Assembly (NCBI RefSeq): GCF_002944405.1
Contig: NZ_CP024310.1
Coordinates: 496,001 to 560,000, forward strand
DNA length: 64,000 nt
Direction: 5' to 3'
DNA from: Sinorhizobium fredii
GTDB lineage: Bacteria; Pseudomonadota; Alphaproteobacteria; Rhizobiales; Rhizobiaceae
Shown: positions 54,506 to 64,000 of the stretch, piece by piece
Layout of the letters: each line of letters begins with the position of its first letter
Position numbering within the stretch: the first letter of the stretch is position 1
Translations under genes and position numbers: made by a program
The notes under the pieces: generated by a model
Told to the model about the DNA's origin: nothing
Databases searched by the model: none
The model's input: the letters and a program-made list of their open reading frames with translations, nothing else

Positions 54506-55192
54506 CTACAACGACTTCACATAATCGATGTAGCCGCGGACATCGGCGGCCGGCTCGTTATAGGCGTCGCCAAGCGACGTCTCCATGGCCGCGACATAGG
54601 TCTTGGCCCAGTCCGGCAGGGAATAGTCGATCGCCGCTAGGAATTCGAGTGTCGCGGCAAGCCTGATATCCGCGATCGACGGGCTGTCGCCGCCGATGAA
54701 CGGCTTGTCGCCTATGTAGAAAAGGCGGAAGACCTCGAGCGGTTCGGCAAGCGCCTCAGCGGCGGCCTGGCGGGCCCGCTCCTTGGTTTCCGCATCCGCC
54801 TCGCTGAAGCCGACTTCGCCCGGATATTGCGGGAAATTGAGAGCCGGGTAGGTGGCGCGGGCCAGATAAGGATAGAAGGTGCCGATCAGGTAGAACATGG
54901 CGCTATCGATCATTGCGCGCGCTTCCGGGTCCTTCGGATAGAACCGATCGAGTCCATGCTTGTTGCAGAGATACTGCATGATCGCGCAGCTTTCCCAGAG
55001 CGCGCCCCTGGGCAGGTCCGCCGTTTCGATCATCGGCGTCAGATGCGACGGGGCGCGAGCCAGATATTCGGCGGAGCGGGTTTGTCCGTAGACGTCATGC
55101 TCGGCAAAATCGAGATTTGCCGCCCTTAGAAACACGCGCACCGTCATGTTGTTGACGCTGGGCTTGATCACGTTGAGCTTTATCGTTGCCAT
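54506..55192 (-). CDS. Glutathione S-transferase family protein
   Basis: A 228-residue GST: thioredoxin-like N-terminal domain (KPSVNNMTVRVFLRAANLDFAEHDV, and the GSH-binding WESCAIMQYL about 69-78), then an all-helical C-terminal domain (GDSPSIADIRLAATLEFL). Start follows GAGGGAGGAAGGCAG. It is the last gene of a four-gene minus-strand unit with a VOC protein, a CoA ligase and a citryl-CoA lyase-like protein. Isomerase or dehalogenase roles are common for such GSTs. Confidence 0.85.
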   Translation of the reverse strand: MATIKLNVIKPSVNNMTVRVFLRAANLDFAEHDVYGQTRSAEYLARAPSHLTPMIETADLPRGALWESCAIMQYLCNKHGLDRFYPKDPEARAMIDSAMFYLIGTFYPYLARATYPALNFPQYPGEVGFSEADAETKERARQAAAEALAEPLEVFRLFYIGDKPFIGGDSPSIADIRLAATLEFLAAIDYSLPDWAKTYVAAMETSLGDAYNEPAADVRGYIDYVKSL

Positions 55193-55214
55193 CTGCCTTC
55201 CTCCCTCTGCTTCC

Positions 55215-55805
55215 CTAAATTGATCCATATGGGTCCTTCGGCGCGCGGTCAGCCGAGAGCGTCGGCCGTACACTTTCGATCAGTGCCTCGATCGCATCGG
55301 CGAGATGCACCTCGGCGATGGCGTAGTCGCCGCGCGCCAGCCGGATGTTGTGCGCCTCCATCAGCACGTCGGCATGGGTGTGGCCGGCCGGCGGCTCGAA
55401 GCGGTAGGAGGCGAGCTCGACCAGGAGGCCGAGCGGGTCTTCGAAATAGATCGAGTCCATGAAGCCGCGATCCTTGACGCCGCTGTGGCGGATGTTGCGC
55501 TCATCGAGGCGCTCGACCGCCTGCTGGAATGTCGCCCGCGAGACGGCGAAGGCGATGTGATGCACGCAGCCGATATCCGTCGACGTCCGTTTCGGATCGG
55601 GCTTGCGGGTCTCGTCGGTGAAGACGGTGATCAGCCGCCCGTCGCCGGGATCGAAATAGAGATGGCTTTCCGAGGCCCGGTCGAGATTCGGCTGCTCGAA
55701 GATGAAGGGCATGCCGAGAATGCCCTCCCAGAAGTCGATCGACGTCTGCCGGTCGGCTCCGACCAGCGTTATGTGATGGACCCCCTGCGATTGAAGCTTC
55801 CGCAT
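55215..55805 (-). CDS. VOC-family (glyoxalase/extradiol dioxygenase-like) protein
   Basis: A 196-residue vicinal-oxygen-chelate protein. Two beta-alpha-beta-beta-beta modules: GVHHITLVGADRQTSIDFWEGILGM and GCVHHIAFAVSRATFQQAVERL. Likely metal ligands are His10 or His11, His82 or His83 and Glu130 (LGLLVELASY). It could be a ring-cleaving dioxygenase or a glutathione-linked lyase; the GST neighbour 22 bases downstream is compatible with either. Confidence 0.83.
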   Translation of the reverse strand: MRKLQSQGVHHITLVGADRQTSIDFWEGILGMPFIFEQPNLDRASESHLYFDPGDGRLITVFTDETRKPDPKRTSTDIGCVHHIAFAVSRATFQQAVERLDERNIRHSGVKDRGFMDSIYFEDPLGLLVELASYRFEPPAGHTHADVLMEAHNIRLARGDYAIAEVHLADAIEALIESVRPTLSADRAPKDPYGSI

Positions 55806-55856
55806 TGCCGTCCTCCCTAATCTTCTTCCGCGGGTGAGCGCGGAAAGCCGCTTTCC

Positions 55857-57164
55857 TCATGCCGTTTGATGCACCAGTTTCGACTTGTATTCGCTGCGCT
55901 GGAGAGTGCCCCAGGGCACCATTTTTATTCTTGTTGAAACGACGAGCACCTCACGAATACGCTTCTGGATCCTCTCGGCCAGATTCGCGATGCCTTCGCT
56001 GTCCCTGGCGAGTTCCACCGAAACCGGCAAGGGCGGCTGCTGCCGGGCACCCGCGGCCACCGGTGTTATCAGGATGGCGCCGCTGACGGCCGGGGCAAAT
56101 TCGTTCACGACGTCGCGGATAGCCGAGGGAAACACGTTGACGCCGCGGACGATCAAAAGGTCGTCTGTCCGGCCGATGCAGCGCAGCCGCGGCGCCGTCC
56201 GTCCGCAGCGGCAGGGAGACGTCCACATCTCCACATGGTCACGCGTGCGGAACCTCAGCATCGGTGCCGCCTGATGGCGAAGATGGGTGAGCACCAGCTC
56301 GCCTTTCGCGCCGTCGGCAAGGGCTATCGGCGCTGCCGAATCGGGATCGATCAGCTCGGCGTGGACGAAGCCGCGGGCACCGAGATGCATACCGCATTGT
56401 TCCTCGCATTCGCCCCACAGCGACACGCCGATGTCACCGATGCCCATGGCCTCGGTGACCTTTGCGCCCCAGGCCTCCTCAAGGCGCGCCCTAAATTTAG
56501 GTTCGCCGCCCCCCGGTTCGCCGGCGACGAGTAACCGGCGGACGCTGGAGCCTTTGAGATCGAAGCCGCGGTCGGCGGCCCATTCGCAAAGGTGGGCCGC
56601 GTAGGACGGCGTCATCACCGCCGCCGAGGGCCTTAAAAGGCGAATGGCGGCCATCAGGCGTTCGGTGTTGCCGGTGCCGACCGGGATGTGGCACATGCCT
56701 AGCCGGTCGAAGGCGCCGAGTGCGGCGCCAGCAGCGAAGGGTCCGGCGTTGTAGGTCGAAACGATCGCCTCGCCTTGCCTGATCCCCGAGGCGGAATAGC
56801 TGCGCGCCGACGCCGTCACCCAATTGTCAAGATCCTGCGCCGTCAGCGGAATATAGCTCGGCGTCCCGGTCGTCCCGCTGGTGGAATAGATGCGGACAAT
56901 CTGGTCCATAGGTGCGGCGACATGCGCACCCATCGGCTCTGCGTCACTGCAACTCGCCCGGATATCGCTCTTCTCGGTCAGCGGCAGATCGGCGATCGCA
57001 TCGAGCCCGCCGATCATTTCGGCTGTGTCGAAACCCGCCTCGCCGAGCTTGCGCTGATAAAAACGCGAACGCGCCAGCAGGTATGCGATCTGCTTTCGGT
57101 AGAGCGCGTCATCCAACCGGATCTGGTCGCGCCAGGGCAGCGTCTCGACATCGGGCTCGAACAT
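55857..57164 (-). CDS. PaaK-type CoA ligase (phenylacetate-CoA ligase family)
   Basis: A 435-residue adenylate-forming ligase. The ATP loop is STSGTTGTPS (94-103); the later GIGDIGVSLWGECEEQCGMHLG, TRDHVEMWTSPCRCGRTAPRLRCIGRTDDLLIVRGVNVFP and C-terminal Lys region fit PaaK relatives. It activates a carboxylic acid to its CoA ester. The stop of the preceding citryl-CoA lyase gene is 2 bases away. The acid is unknown; aromatic or short-chain acids are both possible. Confidence 0.88.
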   Translation of the reverse strand: MFEPDVETLPWRDQIRLDDALYRKQIAYLLARSRFYQRKLGEAGFDTAEMIGGLDAIADLPLTEKSDIRASCSDAEPMGAHVAAPMDQIVRIYSTSGTTGTPSYIPLTAQDLDNWVTASARSYSASGIRQGEAIVSTYNAGPFAAGAALGAFDRLGMCHIPVGTGNTERLMAAIRLLRPSAAVMTPSYAAHLCEWAADRGFDLKGSSVRRLLVAGEPGGGEPKFRARLEEAWGAKVTEAMGIGDIGVSLWGECEEQCGMHLGARGFVHAELIDPDSAAPIALADGAKGELVLTHLRHQAAPMLRFRTRDHVEMWTSPCRCGRTAPRLRCIGRTDDLLIVRGVNVFPSAIRDVVNEFAPAVSGAILITPVAAGARQQPPLPVSVELARDSEGIANLAERIQKRIREVLVVSTRIKMVPWGTLQRSEYKSKLVHQTA

Positions 57165-57166
57165 GA

Positions 57167-57958
57167 TCAGCCGTCGCCCTTGTCGTTCTGGTAGGTGACA
57201 GCCGCTTCCGCATGCGCTGCCAAGGTGAAACCGATCGGGCGTTGCTGCTCCTCGGCGAGATGGGCAAGCAGGCCGCCGGCGCGGGCCAGCAGCGGCACCG
57301 CCTTGATCATCGCAACCGGAAAATCGAGATCGAGAAGCACGGCGGCGATCGGCATGGAAACGTTCATCACCAGGGGCTTGCCCCAGGCCTCGGCCGCAGC
57401 GGCGCGGAAGTTTCGCGCCATGCGGACATGCGGTCCGCTGACGCCGCGCGCGTCCGCGAGTTCGAGGATCCGTTCGGCGCGGGGATCGGTCGGGCGATGC
57501 ACCGGGTGGCCGAATCCCGGCAGCTTTCCGCCGGCCCTACGGACGTCCTGCAGCATTGCGACGGCGACCAGCTTCGCCTCCTCGCCGGCTGCGACCCGGG
57601 CCTGCGCCTCGGCCAGAAACTTGCCGCATCGCTCCGCTGTTCCGACCAGCACAGGGCCGCAGCCGAGAAGACCCGCCGCCAAGGCGCCCTGTAGGGAATC
57701 CGGGTCGGCGGCGAGCGTCATGCGCGCCGCCTGTACCGTCGGCATCATGCCGTGCTCGGCGATGCCAATGAGCAGCAGGTCGAGAAAGTAGCGCTGGTTA
57801 TCCGTCGGCTCCCGCCCGGTCAGCAGCAGGTAGAAATACTCGGTAAAGCTCAGCCGTCCCATGAGATCGCGGCAGAGATCGCGGCCGCGCACCTCAACGC
57901 TGTCCGCACTTGCCTGGCAAATGCGGGTGATCGCCTCGTGAGGTTTGCCGATCTGCAT
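57167..57958 (-). CDS. Citryl-CoA lyase / citrate-synthase-like protein
   Basis: A 263-residue protein corresponding to the citrate synthase core without the large N-terminal part. RDLCRDLMGRLSFTEYFYLLLTGREPTD and KLPGFGHPVHRPTDPRAERILELA (catalytic His) are shared with citryl-CoA lyases; VAMIKAVPLLARAGGLLAHLAEEQQRPIG is the C-terminal CoA region. It should cleave or form a C-C bond between an acyl-CoA and an oxo acid. First gene of the four-gene unit upstream of bhbA. Confidence 0.85.
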   Translation of the reverse strand: MQIGKPHEAITRICQASADSVEVRGRDLCRDLMGRLSFTEYFYLLLTGREPTDNQRYFLDLLLIGIAEHGMMPTVQAARMTLAADPDSLQGALAAGLLGCGPVLVGTAERCGKFLAEAQARVAAGEEAKLVAVAMLQDVRRAGGKLPGFGHPVHRPTDPRAERILELADARGVSGPHVRMARNFRAAAAEAWGKPLVMNVSMPIAAVLLDLDFPVAMIKAVPLLARAGGLLAHLAEEQQRPIGFTLAAHAEAAVTYQNDKGDG

Positions 57959-58129
57959 GCGGTTCCCTCTGGCGGTGTCTGCGGACGCTGTTGTCCGCGG
58001 GGCGCGCTACAGCGATGATAGTAGTTCAAAAAAAGCCGAGGTAAAGCGGCGCACGTTGCGCGCTCGGCGCGTGCAAAGGACGGCTCGCCTCGCGAGCCAT
58101 CCTCGGAATGGCATCCTTGCCGATGGTCT

Positions 58130-60268
58130 TCAGACGTTGCGCCGCTTGCCTTCGATCAGGTCGAGCACCGCGCGCGCCGCATCGAGCACATGCGTGCCTG
58201 GCCCGAAGACGGCGGAGACGCCGTTCTCAATCAGATACTGATAGTCCTGTCGCGGGATGACGCCGCCGCAGACGACGATGATGTCCTTTCCGCCGCGCTT
58301 CTTCAGCGCTTCGGCGAGTTGCGGCATCAGCGTCCTGTGGCCGGCGGCGAGCGAGGAAACGCCGACGACGGTGACCTCCTCGGCAAGCGCCAGTTCGGCC
58401 GCCTCGTCCGGCGTCTGGAACAAGGGGCCGGCGACGACATCGAAGCCGATGTCGCCGAAGGCCGAGGCGATCACCTTGGCGCCGCGGTCGTGGCCGTCCT
58501 GGCCGAGCTTGGCGACCATGATCTTCGGCTTATGACCAAGCCGTTTTGTGACCTCCCCGAGCCGTCCGGACAGCACGCCGAGCTCCGGGTCGCCCTCATA
58601 GGCCTTGCCGTAGATGTCGGTGACGACCTCGGGAATGGCTGCATGGTCGCCGAAGGCCTGCCGCATCGCGTCGGAGATTTCGCCGACGGTGGCGCGCGCC
58701 CGTGCCGCCTCGACCGCAGCGCCAAGCAGATTGCCCTTGCCGCTTCTTGCCACTTCGGCCAGCGTTTCCAGCATCTGCTTCACCTTCTGCGAGTCGCGGC
58801 GCCGCCTGGTTTCCTCGATCCGTTTGATCTGGGCCGTCCGGACGGCGGCGTTGTCGATCTGGAGAATGTCGATTGGTTCTTCGTTCTCGAGTCGATATTT
58901 GTTGACGCCGACGATGACCTCGTCGCCCCGGTCGACCGCCGCCTGGCGGCGGGTTGCCGCCTCTTCGATCAGCCGCTTCGGCAGGCCCGCATTGACCGCC
59001 TTGGTCATGCCGCCGAGCGCTTCCACTTCCTCGATCAGCGCCCAGGCCTTTTCGGCAAGCTCGTTCGTGAGACTCTCGACGTAGTAGGAGCCGGCGAGCG
59101 GGTCGACGACTTTCGTCACGCCCGTCTCGTGCTGCAGGATCAGTTGCGTGTTGCGGGCGATACGGGCGGAAAACTCGGTCGGCAGCGCAATCGCCTCGTC
59201 GAAGGAATTGGTATGCAGCGACTGCGTGCCGCCAAGCACGGCCGACATCGCCTCGAAGGCCGTGCGGATGATGTTGTTATAGGGATCCTGCTCGGCGAGC
59301 GAGACGCCGGAGGTCTGGCAATGGGTCCGGAGCATCAGCGAAGATGCCTTCGTCGGCTCGAACTCCTTCATGATCCGCGTCCAGAGAAGGCGCGCGGCGC
59401 GCAGCTTCGCGGCCTCCATGAAGAAGTTCATACCGATCGCGAAGAAGAAGGAGAGCCGGCCGGCGAAGTCGTCGACGTTCAGCCCCTTCGCGAGAGCCGC
59501 GCGCACATATTCGCGCCCGTCGGCCAGCGTGAAGGCAAGCTCCTGCACCAGCGTCGCGCCGGCCTCCTGCATATGATAGCCGGAGATCGAGATCGAGTTG
59601 AATTTCGGCATCTCCTTCGCCGTATATTCGATGATGTCGGCGACGATCCGCATCGAGGGTTCCGGCGGGTAGATGTAAGTGTTGCGAACCATGAACTCCT
59701 TGAGAATGTCGTTCTGGATGGTCCCGGAGAGGTTCTCACGCGACACGCCCTGTTCCTCGCCGGCAACGATGAAGGAGGCGAGGATCGGGATCACCGCGCC
59801 GTTCATGGTCATCGAGACTGAGATTTTCTCGAGCGGGATGCCGTCGAACAGGATCTTCATGTCCTCGACCGAGTCGATTGCCACCCCCGCCTTGCCGACG
59901 TCGCCGACGACGCGGGGGTGGTCGCTGTCATAGCCACGATGGGTGGCGAGGTCGAAGGCGACCGAGACGCCCTGCTGGCCGGCGGCAAGCGCCTTGCGAT
60001 AGAAGGCGTTCGAGGCTTCCGCCGTGGAGAAGCCGGCATATTGCCGGATCGTCCAGGGGCGGCCGGCATACATGGTGGCACGCGGGCCGCGCAGGAAGGG
60101 CTCGAAGCCTGGGAGCGAGTCGAGCACGCCGATGTCCGCGAGGTCGTCGCGCGTGTAGAGCGGTTTGACCTCGATGCCCTCCGGCGTATGCCAAGTGAGG
60201 CTTTCGGGGGAGGCCTTCAGCTCCTTCTCGGCGAGGGCTTCCCAGTCTTTGAGGTTTTTGTCAGGCAT
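58130..60268 (-). CDS. bhbA: Methylmalonyl-CoA mutase
   Basis: A 712-residue adenosylcobalamin enzyme converting (R)-methylmalonyl-CoA to succinyl-CoA. The N-terminal TIM barrel has [22 protein letters not shown] and [17 protein letters not shown]; the C-terminal B12 domain has [11 protein letters not shown] with cobalt ligand His593. Single-chain length matches the S. meliloti bhbA product, named for its link to polyhydroxybutyrate metabolism. Start at MPDKNLKDW follows GGAGTGGCGTCG; an ATG six codons earlier is possible. It completes propionyl-CoA use with the adjacent pccA and pccB. Confidence 0.95.
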   Translation of the reverse strand: MPDKNLKDWEALAEKELKASPESLTWHTPEGIEVKPLYTRDDLADIGVLDSLPGFEPFLRGPRATMYAGRPWTIRQYAGFSTAEASNAFYRKALAAGQQGVSVAFDLATHRGYDSDHPRVVGDVGKAGVAIDSVEDMKILFDGIPLEKISVSMTMNGAVIPILASFIVAGEEQGVSRENLSGTIQNDILKEFMVRNTYIYPPEPSMRIVADIIEYTAKEMPKFNSISISGYHMQEAGATLVQELAFTLADGREYVRAALAKGLNVDDFAGRLSFFFAIGMNFFMEAAKLRAARLLWTRIMKEFEPTKASSLMLRTHCQTSGVSLAEQDPYNNIIRTAFEAMSAVLGGTQSLHTNSFDEAIALPTEFSARIARNTQLILQHETGVTKVVDPLAGSYYVESLTNELAEKAWALIEEVEALGGMTKAVNAGLPKRLIEEAATRRQAAVDRGDEVIVGVNKYRLENEEPIDILQIDNAAVRTAQIKRIEETRRRRDSQKVKQMLETLAEVARSGKGNLLGAAVEAARARATVGEISDAMRQAFGDHAAIPEVVTDIYGKAYEGDPELGVLSGRLGEVTKRLGHKPKIMVAKLGQDGHDRGAKVIASAFGDIGFDVVAGPLFQTPDEAAELALAEEVTVVGVSSLAAGHRTLMPQLAEALKKRGGKDIIVVCGGVIPRQDYQYLIENGVSAVFGPGTHVLDAARAVLDLIEGKRRNV

Positions 60269-60310
60269 CGACGCCACTCCGTGCATATGCGTATTTCGCC
60301 GCATTTGAGG

Positions 60311-60491
60311 ACACCCCCCCCCTCTGCCCTGCCGGGCATCTCCCCCTCAAGGGGGAAGATAGAGGAGGGACCGTTGCGCGCCACTCCAACTGGTGATGCG
60401 CAGTTAAGGCCATCGAAGAGGTGAGTGGCGAGCTCGCGTCTTGCCGATCTCCCCCCCTTGAGGGGGAGATGCCCGGCAGGGCAGAGGGGGT
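60311..60491. repeat. RIME-type element with inverted arms
   Basis: The left arm CCCTCTGCCCTGCCGGGC-ATCTCCCCCTCAAGGGGG (about 60317-60355) is repeated in inverse orientation as CCCCCTTGAGGGGGAGAT-GCCCGGCAGGGCAGAGGG (about 60453-60490). It has the same architecture as the 31312-31510 element, in the 215-base gap between bhbA and pccA. Each arm is itself palindromic and could fold into a strong hairpin in transcripts of either gene. Confidence 0.85.
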
Positions 60492-60519
60492 ACCTGTACC
60501 CACGTCGCGACGATCCCCA

Positions 60520-62523
<2,004 letters not shown>

Positions 62524-62552
62524 CCGTTTCCCTTTGAACTCTTTCGGTCGCG

Positions 62553-62846
62553 TCATCGCCTGAATTTTCTGAAATAGGGCAGCAAGCCGATCGCGGCACC
62601 CGCGGCGGCGCCGACAAGGGCGAAGGGCGCAAGCACCGTCGCTGCGGCAAGCAACGGGTCGGTGGAGCGCGCCACCAGCGTGCCGATCGAGCCGATGTCG
62701 AGCATCATCAGCGTGCCGACAGCGACCGCCCCGGCGACGAGCCCGGAGAGGGTGCTCATCGCCAGATGCCGCAGCAAGCGGCGGTGACCGCGGCCGGCGG
62801 CGTTGGGCGTCATCCGAACCTGCAGTTTCTGCCCCATGGTGTCCAT
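62553..62846 (-). CDS. Small membrane protein between pccB and pccA
   Basis: A 97-residue protein with two hydrophobic segments, about 30-55 and 62-88 (LLAAATVLAPFALVGAAAGAAIGLLPYF), and a basic end (RKFRR). ATG 62846 overlaps the pccB stop (TGATG), so translation is coupled. No family is recognised. Its place inside the carboxylase operon suggests a link, but none is established. Confidence 0.65.
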   Translation of the reverse strand: MDTMGQKLQVRMTPNAAGRGHRRLLRHLAMSTLSGLVAGAVAVGTLMMLDIGSIGTLVARSTDPLLAAATVLAPFALVGAAAGAAIGLLPYFRKFRR

Positions 62847-64000
62847 CAAAGCGGAATCGTATCGTGCTTGCGCCAGCGGGTCTCCACCTGCTTGTTGCGA
62901 AGCGAGGCGAAGGCGCGGGCGATGCGGCGGCGCGAGGAGTGCGGCATGATCACCTCGTCGATAAAGCCGCGCTCTGCGGCGACAAAGGGATTGGCGAAGC
63001 GCTCCTCGTACTCCTTCGTGCGCGCCGCGATCTTCTCCGAATCGCCGAGTTCGGAGCGATAGAGGATCTCGGTCGCGCCCTTGGCGCCCATCACGGCGAT
63101 CTCGGCCGTCGGCCAGGCATAGTTGACGTCGGCGCCGATATGCTTCGAGGCCATGACGTCATAGGCGCCGCCATAGGCCTTGCGAGTGATCAGCGTCACC
63201 ATCGGCACCGTCGCCTGGCTGTAGGCGAACAGGAGCTTGGCGCCGTGCTTGATGACGCCGCCATATTCCTGGGCGGTGCCGGGCAAGAAGCCGGGCACGT
63301 CGACGAGCGTCAGGATCGGGATCGAGAAGGCGTCGCAGAAGCGCACGAAGCGCGCGGCTTTCCGCGAGGAATCGATGTCGAGGCAGCCGGCGAGCACCAT
63401 CGGCTGGTTGGCGACGACACCGACTGTCTGGCCTTCCAGGCGGATGAAGCCGGTGATGATGTTGCGGGCGAAATCCGCCTGCAGCTCGAAGAAGTCACCC
63501 TCGTCGGCAACGGCGAGGATCAGCTCCTTCATGTCGTAGGGCTTGGCGGCGCTTTCCGGAATGAGGCTGTCGAGCCGCATCTCGAGGCGTGCAGGGTCGT
63601 CATGGAAGGGCCGCACCGGCGGCTTCTCGCGGTTGTTCAATGGCAGGAAATCGAACAGCAGCCGTACCTGTTCGAGCGCCTCGATGTCGTTCTCATAGGC
63701 GCCGTCGGCGACCGAGGATTTGGTCGTGTGGGTACGGGCACCGCCGAGTTCCTCCGCCGTGACGATCTCGTTCGTCACCGTCTTCACCACATCCGGCCCG
63801 GTCACGAACATGTAGGATGAGTCGCGCACCATGAAGATGAAGTCGGTCATCGCCGGCGAATAGACGGCGCCGCCGGCGCAGGGCCCCATGATCACCGAGA
63901 TCTGCGGGACGACGCCGGAGACCTCGGCATTTCGGCGGAACACCTCGGCATAGCCGGCGAGCGAGGAGACGCCTTCCTGGATGCGGGCGCCGCCGCTGTC
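62846..64000 (-). CDS. pccB: Propionyl-CoA carboxylase beta subunit, 5' end outside window
   Basis: The gene continues past the window end: residues before [10 protein letters not shown] read [20 protein letters not shown] in the same frame, so the start codon is beyond 64000. About 384 residues are visible of roughly 510. [19 protein letters not shown] and [21 protein letters not shown] hold the acyl-CoA and carboxybiotin sites of carboxyltransferases. It transfers CO2 from PccA biotin to propionyl-CoA. Confidence 0.95.
   Translation of the reverse strand, partial: DSGGARIQEGVSSLAGYAEVFRRNAEVSGVVPQISVIMGPCAGGAVYSPAMTDFIFMVRDSSYMFVTGPDVVKTVTNEIVTAEELGGARTHTTKSSVADGAYENDIEALEQVRLLFDFLPLNNREKPPVRPFHDDPARLEMRLDSLIPESAAKPYDMKELILAVADEGDFFELQADFARNIITGFIRLEGQTVGVVANQPMVLAGCLDIDSSRKAARFVRFCDAFSIPILTLVDVPGFLPGTAQEYGGVIKHGAKLLFAYSQATVPMVTLITRKAYGGAYDVMASKHIGADVNYAWPTAEIAVMGAKGATEILYRSELGDSEKIAARTKEYEERFANPFVAAERGFIDEVIMPHSSRRRIARAFASLRNKQVETRWRKHDTIPL

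Noticed and set aside
58190..59821. 543-residue antisense frame under bhbA
   Set aside because: Shadow of the methylmalonyl-CoA mutase gene; no recognisable domain or start context.

Overview
This is a G+C-rich alphaproteobacterial window that reads as Rhizobiaceae, most likely Sinorhizobium/Ensifer. The evidence is RIME-like palindromic repeats, a pcaDCHGB operon with a divergent pcaQ, a bhbA-pccA-pccB region, a compact phnGHIJKL operon, and TTG/GTG starts with GAGG ribosome sites. The gene content resembles a large secondary replicon of the S. meliloti pSymB type. No replication, tRNA or rRNA gene was recognised, so the replicon assignment is inference.

Layout. 0-2 kb: a subtilase and an overlapping gene for a small protein like a free propeptide/inhibitor. 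2-10 kb: a dehydrogenase/aminotransferase/oxidoreductase operon, divergent from a GntR regulator and a polar amino-acid ABC transporter. 10-12.6 kb: a cupredoxin, a DUF4142 protein and an ECF sigma factor with a shared promoter motif, then a three-hairpin CCUCCUCCC small RNA and acylphosphatase. 12.8-16.6 kb: pcaIJF and pcaR. 17-22.3 kb: surface-polysaccharide genes (pyruvyl transferase family, Wzx-type flippase, two GT4 glycosyltransferases). 22.7-25.2 kb: a sulfite-oxidase-like protein and gamma-glutamyltransferase. 25.6-30.4 kb: pcaQ and pcaDCHGB. 31.6-38 kb: a FecR-TPR-beta-barrel protein, a CHASE2 adenylate cyclase and a divergent PycTM-like membrane protein. 38-45.9 kb: a GntR regulator, a PdxA2-like dehydrogenase, a tripartite tricarboxylate-type transporter, a TIM-barrel enzyme and a DhaKL-type kinase. 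46-52 kb: the C-P lyase core phnGHIJKL, an acetyltransferase and PhnF. 52.4-54.5 kb: a methanethiol-oxidase-family protein and a membrane protein. 54.5-58 kb: a four-gene CoA/aromatic-type operon. 58-64 kb: methylmalonyl-CoA mutase and propionyl-CoA carboxylase; pccB runs off the end.

How it works together. The two pca operons give a complete protocatechuate branch of the beta-ketoadipate pathway, from ring cleavage to succinyl-CoA and acetyl-CoA, with separate regulators (PcaQ, PcaR) and recognisable operators. The phn operon encodes the C-P lyase core, but phnM, phnN and the phosphonate transporter are absent from this window. The pcc/bhbA genes take propionyl-CoA to succinyl-CoA. The PdxA2/TTT/TIM-barrel/kinase operon looks like uptake and breakdown of a small sugar acid.

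The most unusual locus is at 31.6-38 kb, where an envelope FecR-barrel protein, a class III cyclase with a periplasmic CHASE2 sensor and a Pycsar-effector-like membrane protein sit together. The second is the tandem anti-Shine-Dalgarno hairpin RNA beside the ECF sigma gene. Functions are inferred by reading motifs and context only; no database search was run.
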